Source: CAZUSU01 sp964623315
GTDB lineage: Bacteria > Patescibacteriota > Patescibacteriia > Magasanikbacterales > 2-02-FULL-50-9b
Length of the DNA: 17,821 nucleotides
Direction: 5' to 3'
NCBI GenBank assembly: GCA_964623315.1
Contig: CAZUSU010000004.1
Coordinates: 1 to 17,821, forward strand
Position numbers and translations under genes: made by a program. Shown one piece after another: positions 1 to 7,161 of this stretch. Numbering within the stretch: the first letter of the stretch is position 1; the number at the start of each line of letters is the position of its first letter. Under the pieces are notes generated by a model that did not search any database, was not told the origin of the DNA, and saw only the letters and a list, made by a program, of their open reading frames with translations.

Positions 1-298
1 TTTGCAAAGTCACCAAAATATAGCGGGGGTTTATTTTTGCCTCTCGTGCCGTGGCAAAAATAATTTCAGCCTCCGTGCGTTCTATGCCATCCGTATCTAT
101 AAATTTCATGTTGCGTAAACCGCTGTTGAATAGGTCAAGAAATTTTTGAATATCGCCGACGGACATGGTGTCATAATCGGTGAGCTCCGCATCGGTAATA
201 ATGAGCGCCGGATTAAATTCTCGCACTGCATGTGCCACAAAAGGATTGCCGCCAAACGTCACTAATATAATAACCCAAAAAATGCGCATTTTTTGCAT
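1..298 (-). CDS. Exported protein, N-terminal part (runs off the window)
   Basis: This reading frame has no stop before the window edge, so only 99 codons are visible. The protein begins MQKMRIFWVI with a hydrophobic stretch and an Ala-His-Ala end near residue 24, a likely signal peptide. The mature part starts around EFNPALIITDAELTDYDTMS. It continues with a helical segment, EAKINPRYILVTLQ at the edge. From memory, patescibacterial exported proteins often share this 'NP..II.D.EL.D...M....IQ.FL' opening followed by 'INPRYLL..LQKEQ'. Some resemble lysozyme-like or cell-wall-associated proteins, but a catalytic function cannot be assigned here. A second ATG lies in frame at residue 4 (position 289). 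The first ATG is preferred because an extended -10 (TGCTATACT) ends 6 nt upstream of it. The gene follows clpB on the same strand with a 25-nt gap and probably has its own promoter. Confidence 0.75.
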   Translation of the reverse strand, partial: MQKMRIFWVIILVTFGGNPFVAHAVREFNPALIITDAELTDYDTMSVGDIQKFLDLFNSGLRNMKFIDTDGIERTEAEIIFATAREAKINPRYILVTLQ

Positions 299-304
299 GA
301 GAGC

Positions 305-313
305 AGTATAGCA
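305..313 (-). promoter_or_regulatory. Extended -10 promoter for the exported protein gene
   Basis: On the minus strand the element reads TGCTATACT, and its TATACT hexamer (305-310) ends 6 nt before the ATG at 298. A transcription start about 7 nt below the -10 would fall on the start codon, which predicts a leaderless transcript. No good -35 is visible, as is common for TGn-type promoters. The identical nonamer precedes the M23 peptidase gene. Confidence 0.5.
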
Positions 314-323
314 CAGTTCTAAC

Positions 324-2972
324 CTACTCTCCACGCGGCTTGATAACAAACTTGAGCTTATCGTTTTCTACGGATACAGTGACCTCTGAATGAGGGGGGA
401 GTTCATTTGAAATAATTTTAAGCGCTAATTCGTCAAGAATCGTGCGCTGAATAAGCCGCTTGAGAGGTCGCGCGCCATAAAGGGGATCAAACCCGTACTG
501 CGTGAGCCAATTTTTTGCCGGCGCGGTGACAATAATGCCAATATCGCGCTTGGTAAGTTGTGCGGTGAGCGCCGCCAGTTGAATGGCAACAACTTGACCG
601 AGATGTTTTTTGGTGAGTGCATCAAATACGATGATTTCATCTATGCGGTTCAAAAATTCCGGTTTGAAATGGTTGCGCAACTGATCGCGCACCGAACGCA
701 GAAGGTCGTCGTGCTCCTGATCCTGTTTTGACCGATCGGCAAAACCTAAATTTTGCTTATGACCGGCATCAAGAATAATTTCCGATCCGATATTTGACGT
801 CATAATGATAACGGTATTTTTGAACGACACCGTGCGTCCCTTGGCATCGGTAAGTCGGCCGTCATCCAGAATTTGCAGTAAAATATTTGCCACATCGGGA
901 TGCGCTTTTTCAATTTCATCAAAGAGTAGTACGCAGTAAGGACGACGTCGAATCTTTTCTGTCAATTGTCCGGCCTCTTCATATCCGACATATCCGGGCG
1001 GGGAGCCAATTAATTTTGACGTCGCATGTGGCTCCATAAATTCACTCATGTCAATGCGCACGAGCGCGCCTTCGTCGTTAAATAGAAATGCGGCGAGCGC
1101 TTTTGCCAGCTCTGTTTTTCCGACACCGGTAGGCCCCATGAATAAAAATGAACCGATGGGGCGGGAAGGTTCGCTCAGACCGGCGCGCGAGCGGCGAATG
1201 GCGTTTGACACTGAGGCAATGGCGCGTTGTTGTCCAATAACGCGACGATGCCGTTCTGTTTCCAAATGGGATAATTTATGTTGTTCCGTTTCCAGCATTT
1301 TGGTAACGGGAATGCCGGTCCAGCGCGCCACAACGGCGGCGATATCTTCATCAGTGACCTCTTCACGGAGTACGCGGCGGCCGGTGGTTTTTAATTCAGC
1401 AAGGTGTGCCTCTTCGCGATGGAGCGCCATTTCAATCGCCGGTATCTGTCCGTAACGAATTTCTGCAACGCGCTGAAGATCACCGGTGCGTTCGGCGATA
1501 TCTGCGGCCTGTTTCAATTCATCAAGCGAGCGCTTGTGCTGACGAATGGTGGTGATAGCATTTTTTTCTGCCTGCCACTCCAGCTCCATACCGCGGGTGC
1601 GCTCGTCAATATCAGCTAATTCTTTTTGCACGTCGGCGCGGCGTGCTACTGCGTCCTCATCCGTTTCTTTTTGCAGTGCGCGTTTTTCTATTTCCAGACG
1701 CATTGCTTCACGCTTTAACCGATCCAAATCAACGGGCATGGAATCAATTTCCATGCGCAGGGCCGCCGTTGCTTCATCAATTAAATCAACGGCTTTATCC
1801 GGCAAAAAACGATCGGCGATATAACGCTGTGAAAGCTCCACCGCAGAGGTGATGGCGCTGTCCGTGATGCGCACCCCATGGTGGACTTCATATTTTTCCT
1901 TAATGCCCCGTAAAATTGCGGTGGCATCTTCCACCGATGGCTCCTGAACCATTATCGGTTGAAAGCGACGCTCCAAGGCCGCATCTTTTTCTACATATTT
2001 TTGATATTCTTTGAGCGTGGTGGCGCCAATGCAGTGCAACTCACCGCGCGCGAGCGCCGGTTTCATCATATTAGCGGCGTCAATAGCGCCCTCGGTAGCG
2101 CCCGCACCAACAATTGTGTGCAATTCGTCCAGAAATAAAATAATCCTGCCGGATGACTCCTTGGTTTCTTGAATAACGGCTTTGAGACGATCCTCAAATT
2201 CGCCACGAAATTTAGTGCCGGCAACCAGCGACCCCATGTTGAGCGCGACAATTTCCTTATTGCGCAATGACTCCGGTACATCGCCGGCGATAATGCGCTG
2301 GGCAAGACCTTCAACGATTGCCGTTTTTCCCACTCCGGGCTCGCCAATGAGCACCGGATTATTTTTAGTGCGGCGCGAGAGTGTTTGCATGACGCGGCGA
2401 ATTTCTTCGTCACGACCGATGACGGGATCCAGTTTTTCTCTGCGCGCCAAATCGGTAAAGTTGGTGCCATATTTTTCCAGCGACTGATACGTTTGTTCCG
2501 GTTCGGGTGAATCAACTTTGTGGGCACCGCGAATGCTTACCAATGTTTGCAAAACCGCATCATAGGTGATGCCAAACTGGCGCGCCAATTCCGAAATCGG
2601 CTGGTTAATCGCCAAAAATGACAGCAGTAAATGCTCGGTGGAAAGATATTCATCATGAAGTTTTTTTGCTTCTTCCCCCGCGCTTTGCAGGAGCGCCATT
2701 GCTTCTTTGGTAAAATAAATTTGTCCGAGCGCAGAACTGCCGCCGGCGCTTTGTTTGGGGAGTTGCTTAATACGAGCCGTCACCGCGTTCAAAAAAATTC
2801 TCTCGGGAACGTTCATTTTTTTTAGAATCGTTGGCACCACACCGCCCTCCTGTAGCAATAGTGCGTTCAGCAGGTGCTCCGGATGAATTTGCGGCTGACC
2901 GTTAATTTCCGCCATTTCGTGGGCGCGCTGAATCGCTTCTTGCGATTTATGGGTAAATTGGTTAGGATTCAT
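324..2972 (-). CDS. clpB: ATP-dependent protein disaggregase ClpB
   Basis: The 882-residue protein has the full ClpB layout, close to the usual family length. A Clp N-domain spans residues 1-150. The first AAA+ module has Walker A GEPGVGKT at 210-217 and Walker B ILFLDE at 278-283, with ALERRF at 332-337 as a probable arginine-finger region. A charged coiled-coil middle domain lies at about 410-530, and this separates ClpB from ClpA and ClpC. The second AAA+ module has Walker A GPTGVGKT at 613-620, pore loop GYVGYEEAG at 660-668, Walker B VLLFDEIEKAH at 681-691, and GARPLKR at 833-839 in the C-terminal small domain. By family knowledge it is a cytosolic hexamer that resolubilises aggregated proteins with DnaK. 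No DnaK, DnaJ or GrpE gene is in the window. The start MNPNQFTHKSQEA is the normal one for the family. A TTGACA promoter ends 6 nt upstream. The divergent glycosyltransferase gene starts 6 bp away. Confidence 0.98.
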   Translation of the reverse strand: MNPNQFTHKSQEAIQRAHEMAEINGQPQIHPEHLLNALLLQEGGVVPTILKKMNVPERIFLNAVTARIKQLPKQSAGGSSALGQIYFTKEAMALLQSAGEEAKKLHDEYLSTEHLLLSFLAINQPISELARQFGITYDAVLQTLVSIRGAHKVDSPEPEQTYQSLEKYGTNFTDLARREKLDPVIGRDEEIRRVMQTLSRRTKNNPVLIGEPGVGKTAIVEGLAQRIIAGDVPESLRNKEIVALNMGSLVAGTKFRGEFEDRLKAVIQETKESSGRIILFLDELHTIVGAGATEGAIDAANMMKPALARGELHCIGATTLKEYQKYVEKDAALERRFQPIMVQEPSVEDATAILRGIKEKYEVHHGVRITDSAITSAVELSQRYIADRFLPDKAVDLIDEATAALRMEIDSMPVDLDRLKREAMRLEIEKRALQKETDEDAVARRADVQKELADIDERTRGMELEWQAEKNAITTIRQHKRSLDELKQAADIAERTGDLQRVAEIRYGQIPAIEMALHREEAHLAELKTTGRRVLREEVTDEDIAAVVARWTGIPVTKMLETEQHKLSHLETERHRRVIGQQRAIASVSNAIRRSRAGLSEPSRPIGSFLFMGPTGVGKTELAKALAAFLFNDEGALVRIDMSEFMEPHATSKLIGSPPGYVGYEEAGQLTEKIRRRPYCVLLFDEIEKAHPDVANILLQILDDGRLTDAKGRTVSFKNTVIIMTSNIGSEIILDAGHKQNLGFADRSKQDQEHDDLLRSVRDQLRNHFKPEFLNRIDEIIVFDALTKKHLGQVVAIQLAALTAQLTKRDIGIIVTAPAKNWLTQYGFDPLYGARPLKRLIQRTILDELALKIISNELPPHSEVTVSVENDKLKFVIKPRGE
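2940..2968 (+). promoter_or_regulatory. Possible promoter of the WecG/TagA-family gene
   Basis: TTGCGA (2940-2945), a 17-nt spacer and TAGGAT (2963-2968) lie inside the clpB coding sequence, 10 nt before the ATG at 2979. Each hexamer matches the consensus at 4 of 6 positions. This is weak alone. A promoter has to lie inside clpB, however, because only 6 bp separate the two start codons. Confidence 0.3.
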
Positions 2973-2978
2973 ATATCC

Positions 2979-3007
2979 ATGAAAACACTATTGAAAAGTT
3001 TTGTCAA
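2979..3007 (-). promoter_or_regulatory. clpB promoter overlapping the divergent start codon
   Basis: On the minus strand a perfect -35 TTGACA (3002-3007), a 17-nt spacer and an extended -10 TGTTTTCAT (hexamer TTTCAT, 2979-2984, 4 of 6 matches) are seen. Six nucleotides separate the -10 from the clpB ATG, again predicting a nearly leaderless mRNA. The -10 lies on the start codon of the opposite gene. Transcription of the two genes should therefore interfere. No CIRCE-type inverted repeat was seen. Confidence 0.55.
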
Positions 3008-3716
3008 TCGGCACGTCATTGCCATCTCGGTTGCAGATGTCTGTGCACGTATTTTAGCATATCGCGCTCAAAAAAAGAGTGTTCACCTAGTAACACTTAA
3101 TGCGGAAATGGCTCTGGCGGCAACTCGGGATAAGGAATTGGCGCGTATCATTTTGGCCGCCGACATTGTGGTTGCCGATTCCATAGCAGTGCAGTGGTGG
3201 TTGCGTCTTCTGCATATTTCGGCAGAGAGGATTGCTGGGATTGACCTTGCGCGCAATCTGGCACAGCAGAATGCGTTTCAGCCAGTGGCACTTATAGGCG
3301 GTAGAACGGGAGAATCTGCGGAGCGTGCGGCACGGTCTTTTTTACCGCCGTTACGCGTTGAAATATGCGAACGCGGCCCACAACTTGACCCCTTATCGCG
3401 CCCGAGCGAGGACGATCTCATGGCGCGTATTCGCCATTCATCCGTACAATTGGTGCTCGTTGGCTTTGGTCATGGTAAACAGGAGCGCTGGATTAGTGCG
3501 GCGCGCCTGTTGGACCCATATCCGCGGGTGTGGATTGGTGTGGGCGGTGCTATTGATGTGTGGGCGGGGGACGTGCGCCGAGCCCCGCAGTTTATGCGCG
3601 TATCGGGGCTGGAATGGCTGTGGCGCGTCATGGTGGAACCGCGCCGTTTTTTTAGAATTATTCGCGCAACGGTCATTTTTCCCATTCGTGCGCTCTACGA
3701 AATATTGCTATACTAG
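2979..3716 (+). CDS. WecG/TagA/CpsF family glycosyltransferase
   Basis: The 245-residue protein matches the family that transfers N-acetylmannosamine or related sugars to a lipid-linked acceptor during teichoic acid, enterobacterial common antigen or capsule synthesis. Family landmarks are in order: LVTLNAEM around 38-44 (conserved Asn41), VVADSIAV at 64-71 (the Asp67 position proposed as catalytic base in TagA), ERIAGIDL at 83-90, VLVGFGHGKQERW at 159-171, GVGGAIDVWAGDVRRAP at 187-203 and GLEWLWRVMVEPRR at 210-223. The usual DG after the catalytic Asp is DS here. The frame is open for 35 codons further upstream, but those overlap clpB antisense. The ATG at 2979 gives MKTLLKSFVNRHVIAIS, which matches the usual family N-terminus. 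The acceptor and sugar cannot be told from sequence. The M23 peptidase gene follows after 6 nt. Confidence 0.88.
   Translation: MKTLLKSFVNRHVIAISVADVCARILAYRAQKKSVHLVTLNAEMALAATRDKELARIILAADIVVADSIAVQWWLRLLHISAERIAGIDLARNLAQQNAFQPVALIGGRTGESAERAARSFLPPLRVEICERGPQLDPLSRPSEDDLMARIRHSSVQLVLVGFGHGKQERWISAARLLDPYPRVWIGVGGAIDVWAGDVRRAPQFMRVSGLEWLWRVMVEPRRFFRIIRATVIFPIRALYEILLY
3706..3714 (+). promoter_or_regulatory. Extended -10 promoter of the M23 peptidase gene
   Basis: TGCTATACT ends 8 nt before the ATG at 3723. The last T of the -10 is also the first base of the TAG stop of the preceding gene (3714-3716). The predicted start of transcription is 1-2 nt before the ATG. The gene can therefore be transcribed on its own despite lying directly behind the glycosyltransferase gene. 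Confidence 0.5.
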
Positions 3717-3722
3717 CAAAAC

Positions 3723-4919
3723 ATGCTATCACACTACCGAATTTTTTTAATTGCAGGATTTTGCGCCGCGCTTCCGTTGTTTAGTTTTGCCGCCGAGGAA
3801 ATTGATATTTTGCAAAAACAAATTGATGCGCGAAAGGGCAAAATTTCAGAAATTCAACTGCAAATTGACACGATAAAAAAAGCGCTGGCCGCCAAACAGC
3901 AGGAAAAATTATCATTGCAAAATCAGATGGGATTAATTAAGGGTAGATTGCAAAAAACAAATTTGTCTATTGCAGTCACTCGCGAACAACTCTCGGCCAC
4001 CGAAATTTCATTAAAGCAAATTACGTTGCGTCTTTCTGCGCAAGAACAATTGTTGAAACAGCAGAGGTCACACATCGCTGATTTATTGCGCGCACTTGAC
4101 GAAGCGGAACGGCAAACCGTGATTACGATTCTCGCGCAAGGTGAGACGTTATCCGATTTTTTTTCTGCCGGTGAACTGTTATATGATACACAATCACAGC
4201 TCGGTCTTACCACGGACGCCACTCGCTCATTAGTTCAACAACTCGCCACCGAAAAAGAGTCGTATAGAAAAACACAGCAAGAATTGCAGGTAGTACGTGA
4301 TCAGCTCGCAACGCATCAGGAGACGCTAAAAAATCAAGGATATGAAAAGGGTCAATTACTGCTTCGTACCGAGGAAAGTGAGGTAAAATTTCAAAAATTG
4401 GTCGCGGATTTAAAACGTGATTATCGCAACACGGAAAATGAAATACAGGCAATTGAGCAACGTGTTCGGCGCTCAAAAGGGAAGGGGGGAGGATCTGCAC
4501 TGCCTTCCGGTCCGGTCGCCATGCAATGGCCGGTGCCGTCTCGGGTGGTTACCTCACCGTTCCATGATCCCGACTATCCGTTTCGCCACATTTTTGAACA
4601 TCCGGGGACAGATATGCGCGCTCCGCAGGGGACACCCGTGCGAGCCGCCGCCGCCGGTGTTGTTGCACGCGCCAAGGATGGTGGAATGGGTTACAGCTTT
4701 GTTATCATCGTACATTCTAACAAAATTTCAACGGTGTACGGCCATTTGTCGCGCGTGACGGCAGTGGAAGATGATATGGTTACTGCCGGTGAAATTATTG
4801 GTTATAGTGGCGGCATGCCCGGAACACGTGGCGCCGGTCCGTTTGTGACTGGCCCGCATTTGCATTTTGAAGTTCGCTCTGAAGGCATTCCGGTAAATGC
4901 GATGGATTTTATTGATTAG
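3723..4919 (+). CDS. Secreted coiled-coil M23 peptidase (EnvC/NlpD-like)
   Basis: The 398-residue protein has a signal peptide (residues 1-24, ending FSFAAEE), a long Gln/Glu/Lys-rich coiled coil (about 26-250), a Gly/Ser-rich linker and a C-terminal LytM/M23 domain (about 270-398). Zinc and catalytic residues appear complete: His293 and Asp297 in EHPGTD, His341 in VYGHLS, and His379/His381 in GPHLHFEVR. M23 enzymes cut peptide cross-links in peptidoglycan. Coiled-coil EnvC-type members often activate amidases during cell separation instead, but those have usually lost zinc ligands. The intact site here favours direct endopeptidase activity. It probably acts outside the cytoplasmic membrane in wall remodelling. 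It follows a cell-surface glycosyltransferase gene, which fits an envelope role. The start is supported by the extended -10 8 nt upstream. Confidence 0.93.
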   Translation: MLSHYRIFLIAGFCAALPLFSFAAEEIDILQKQIDARKGKISEIQLQIDTIKKALAAKQQEKLSLQNQMGLIKGRLQKTNLSIAVTREQLSATEISLKQITLRLSAQEQLLKQQRSHIADLLRALDEAERQTVITILAQGETLSDFFSAGELLYDTQSQLGLTTDATRSLVQQLATEKESYRKTQQELQVVRDQLATHQETLKNQGYEKGQLLLRTEESEVKFQKLVADLKRDYRNTENEIQAIEQRVRRSKGKGGGSALPSGPVAMQWPVPSRVVTSPFHDPDYPFRHIFEHPGTDMRAPQGTPVRAAAAGVVARAKDGGMGYSFVIIVHSNKISTVYGHLSRVTAVEDDMVTAGEIIGYSGGMPGTRGAGPFVTGPHLHFEVRSEGIPVNAMDFID

Positions 4920-4925
4920 TGTTTA

Positions 4926-4945
4926 GAGACATCTGAAGAGGTCTC
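4926..4945. terminator. Weak hairpin between convergent genes
   Basis: GAGAC (4926-4930) and GTCTC (4941-4945) can form a 5-bp stem with a 10-nt loop in the 27-nt gap between the convergent M23 and surface-protein genes. On the plus strand a GGTTTTTTG run follows about 6 nt below the stem, inside the opposing stop region. The stem is short, so the call is tentative. Confidence 0.3.
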
Positions 4946-4946
4946 A

Positions 4947-6236
4947 TTACGGTTTTTTGTGTAGCAATATGCCCAATGGAGTTGATGAAAGTCCCACGGT
5001 TGTGTCTCCGAGTGAATCAAGACGGATTAAACGCGTTTCAAACGTTTCCGTACCATTGATGAGCGCCATATTCAGATTGTCAAGATTGCTCAAAGTAATG
5101 AGATAGGATTTGCTTTCGCCGGGTGCTAAGGTGTCCTCGTATGTGAGCGTCTGTTGATTTTGAGAATTAAGAATTGACGTTCCGTTGGCGAAATTGCGTT
5201 GCATCAGGAGGTCGCCCAGCACGCCACCGTTGGAGCGATATACCGACAGCGTTTTGCTTACGTTGGTGGTAACATTTGTGGCAGAAAAAAATCCAAGCAC
5301 CATGCTGTTGAGGTAGCGCTTTTCTGAACTGTTGTTGGTAACGGTGATGCCGCCTATTGTCGTCAACGGCTTAAGGAGGGGCGCACCGGATGCTACGGCG
5401 CCGGACGTTGCTTTTGCGGTAATATCGGCATAGCTCATAAACGAACCGGTAGAAGTGGCGGAGAGGCCCGCGTCATTGGTCACAAAAATGGAATAATTAT
5501 ACGTTGAACCGGCAAGAACGACGACATCTTTGGAGAATGACTTTGCGGTGGGAAGAGAAATGGTTGAGGTAACACCGCCCTCATAGCCAACGTTGATTTC
5601 CGCACGAGCGGGGAGGGTAGTGGCAAAATTAAATGAGGTTTTTGCGCCGTCAGTCGTTTTTTTCTGTTGAACTGAAATTGATTCAAGATTAAGGTTCAGC
5701 ACTGCGGGCGTTGAGGGCGTTGATGATACGGTGGAGGTTGGCGTCGTAAAATCTTGTGCGGGGGGCGGGGTACCTGCCGGTGGGGCAGTCAACATCGTAA
5801 CTATTTTGTAATCAGGAAAAAAAGCGTCTGGCACGTCCTGAATCTGCTTAAAGCTAAATCCGCGCGACAAAAATTCTTCTTCGGATTTAATCCATTGAAT
5901 TGAGCCGCGTTCATCCGTAACTTCATAAACTTTCGGATCGGTCTGAATTTTTATGAGCGAACCCTTTTTAAACGTCACACTCGGACCGAGAGGATACTGT
6001 GATAGTGACACCAAAGAGACCTCGGTGACACCTTTAAATGACGTTCCAAAATGGGACGCATACACCGATAACAGAGGAAACGGGCGCCGCGCGCCATCTT
6101 TGACCCAATAAACGGCAGTTGAGCCGGATCCCTTAATTAGTAGCGGTGGTTGTTCAATTGCCGCATGAGAGAAAAACGGAACGGTCAGTGACATTAAAAG
6201 TGGGACTCCTAGGGTTGTAAGAAAGCGACGGTGCAT
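4947..6236 (-). CDS. Secreted surface protein with repeat-like N-terminal domain
   Basis: The predicted protein has 429 residues from the chosen ATG. MHRRFLTTLGVPLLMSLTVPFFSHA is a classical signal peptide. Then come a domain with LIKGSGSTAVYWV and DGARRPFPLLSVYASHF, a related-looking stretch with TDPKVYEV and IQWIKSEEEFLSRG, a Pro/Thr/Ser-rich linker, and a C-terminal half of beta-strand character rich in Thr, Ser and Asn, probably Ig-like. From memory, N-terminal segments of this kind are common in exported proteins of Patescibacteria and have no known function. No sortase motif or C-terminal membrane anchor is seen, so it may be released or held by the wall. The frame also allows ATGs at 6266 and 6254. 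The promoter at 6257-6265 would start RNA downstream of both, which points to 6236. This is a surface protein of unknown role. Confidence 0.8.
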   Translation of the reverse strand: MHRRFLTTLGVPLLMSLTVPFFSHAAIEQPPLLIKGSGSTAVYWVKDGARRPFPLLSVYASHFGTSFKGVTEVSLVSLSQYPLGPSVTFKKGSLIKIQTDPKVYEVTDERGSIQWIKSEEEFLSRGFSFKQIQDVPDAFFPDYKIVTMLTAPPAGTPPPAQDFTTPTSTVSSTPSTPAVLNLNLESISVQQKKTTDGAKTSFNFATTLPARAEINVGYEGGVTSTISLPTAKSFSKDVVVLAGSTYNYSIFVTNDAGLSATSTGSFMSYADITAKATSGAVASGAPLLKPLTTIGGITVTNNSSEKRYLNSMVLGFFSATNVTTNVSKTLSVYRSNGGVLGDLLMQRNFANGTSILNSQNQQTLTYEDTLAPGESKSYLITLSNLDNLNMALINGTETFETRLIRLDSLGDTTVGLSSTPLGILLHKKP

Positions 6237-6256
6237 AGATGAATGATTAGGCATCC

Positions 6257-6265
6257 ATTGTACCA
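6257..6265 (-). promoter_or_regulatory. Extended -10 promoter deciding the surface-protein start
   Basis: On the minus strand TGGTACAAT (hexamer TACAAT, 6257-6262, 5 of 6 matches) lies 20 nt before the ATG at 6236. It overlaps the upstream ATG candidates, so translation from those would need a different promoter. The leader of about 13 nt has no Shine-Dalgarno site. Confidence 0.45.
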
Positions 6266-6266
6266 T

Positions 6267-6390
6267 AAACGCGAAATTAAGTGGCGCTGGCTGGACCCAC
6301 TGCTATTCAGTGTCGCAGAAGGTATATTGTGCGACGCCATACTATTCTAGAAACTCCACCAGTTGCCCCACCTCCCTTCCACGGCAGAAA
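6267..6390. other. Short intergenic gap without a gene
   Basis: The 124 nt between the ftsQ-like stop and the surface-protein promoter hold no convincing gene or tRNA. Two small inverted repeats are visible: CACTG-ctatt-CAGTG and a GTCGCA/TGCGAC pair with a 12-nt loop. Neither has a T-run, so termination of the long leftward block here is possible but not shown. Confidence 0.4.
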
Positions 6391-7161
6391 TTAAAATATG
6401 ACGAATGCCTTGTCGCCAAACCGCACATCAATCGTGCGCGCAGAAGGATATTGTCGCAGTGCGGATCTCAGCTTCTCAATTTGTGTCTGCATGTCACCAT
6501 CGGTGGTCAGCATTGCCACCACTCCCCCTTTATAATGGGCACGCAGTACCGTATCGTTGGGTTCAGCTATCTGTATTTGCATTAAATCACGCTCTTCAAG
6601 ACGTAAACCCCGCGTGAGTAATTCGCGAATACTCTTCAGCAGTTCTGCTCTGATCGGAATCTCGTGCGGCATGAGCGTCACCTCGTACTGCAAATCAATA
6701 ATGGGCATCGTCATATCAGGTGTCGCAGAATTGCTGTTGAAAACGCGTACTACTCGGCCATCGCTTGCCAGAGTCCCGCGCGATAGTTTTGTGTTAATGA
6801 GCGCTATTGAGCGCACCTCATGCGCATTGACCACCAGTGTATGCGGAAATATTTTTTTGACCGTTACATTTTCCAGCACCAAGGCGCGGGAAAGTTCACG
6901 AACCATTGTACGCGTTGAAAACGTAAAATAATTGAGTCGCTGACGGTAAATAATTTCGCGCGCTCGCGCGGCGCCTACACTATCAAGTCCGGAAATTGCC
7001 ACGTCACTAAGAACAAAAAAATCATGGGAACCGGCGATAAAAAGGGTGGCAAATAAAATTATGCCGAGTATTGCGATGCGCAACAATGTGCCACGTGAAA
7101 TTACGCCGCCGCCGCGCTTAACCGTGCGGTGCGCCAGTTGCCAACGAGCGAAACGATTCAT
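6391..7161 (-). CDS. ftsQ: FtsQ/DivIB-like cell-division protein
   Basis: From the ATG at 7161 the protein has 256 residues. A short basic cytoplasmic tail is followed by one membrane segment (about 25-42, LLRIAILGIILFATLFIA). A POTRA-like region follows (about 48-120): VLSDVAISGLDSVGAARAREII, a YFTF segment, and an ENVTVKKIFPHTLVVNAHE strand pair. The pattern 'hydrophobic strand, helix, then V...PhTL.V...E' is typical of FtsQ/DivIB, the membrane scaffold linking the FtsB-FtsL pair to the divisome. The rest is divergent, as expected for this fast-evolving family. The start lies inside serS with a 44-nt overlap. No later ATG would keep the membrane segment. The frame is open 30 codons further upstream, but that part is antisense-like filler within serS. 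No other division genes are nearby, so this copy lies outside a dcw cluster. Confidence 0.75.
   Translation of the reverse strand: MNRFARWQLAHRTVKRGGGVISRGTLLRIAILGIILFATLFIAGSHDFFVLSDVAISGLDSVGAARAREIIYRQRLNYFTFSTRTMVRELSRALVLENVTVKKIFPHTLVVNAHEVRSIALINTKLSRGTLASDGRVVRVFNSNSATPDMTMPIIDLQYEVTLMPHEIPIRAELLKSIRELLTRGLRLEERDLMQIQIAEPNDTVLRAHYKGGVVAMLTTDGDMQTQIEKLRSALRQYPSARTIDVRFGDKAFVIF

Noticed and set aside
1048..1455. Plus-strand open frames within clpB
   Set aside because: They are antisense to highly conserved AAA+ sequence and give Ser/Arg-rich translations without any domain.
2874..2978. 35-codon upstream extension of the WecG/TagA-family gene
   Set aside because: It is antisense to the start of clpB and is not part of the family. 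The ATG at 2979 gives the expected N-terminus.
6267..6390. Possible tRNA or small RNA in the gap between the ftsQ-like and surface-protein genes
   Set aside because: No T-loop sequence, cloverleaf or long stem was found, only two 5-6 bp inverted repeats.
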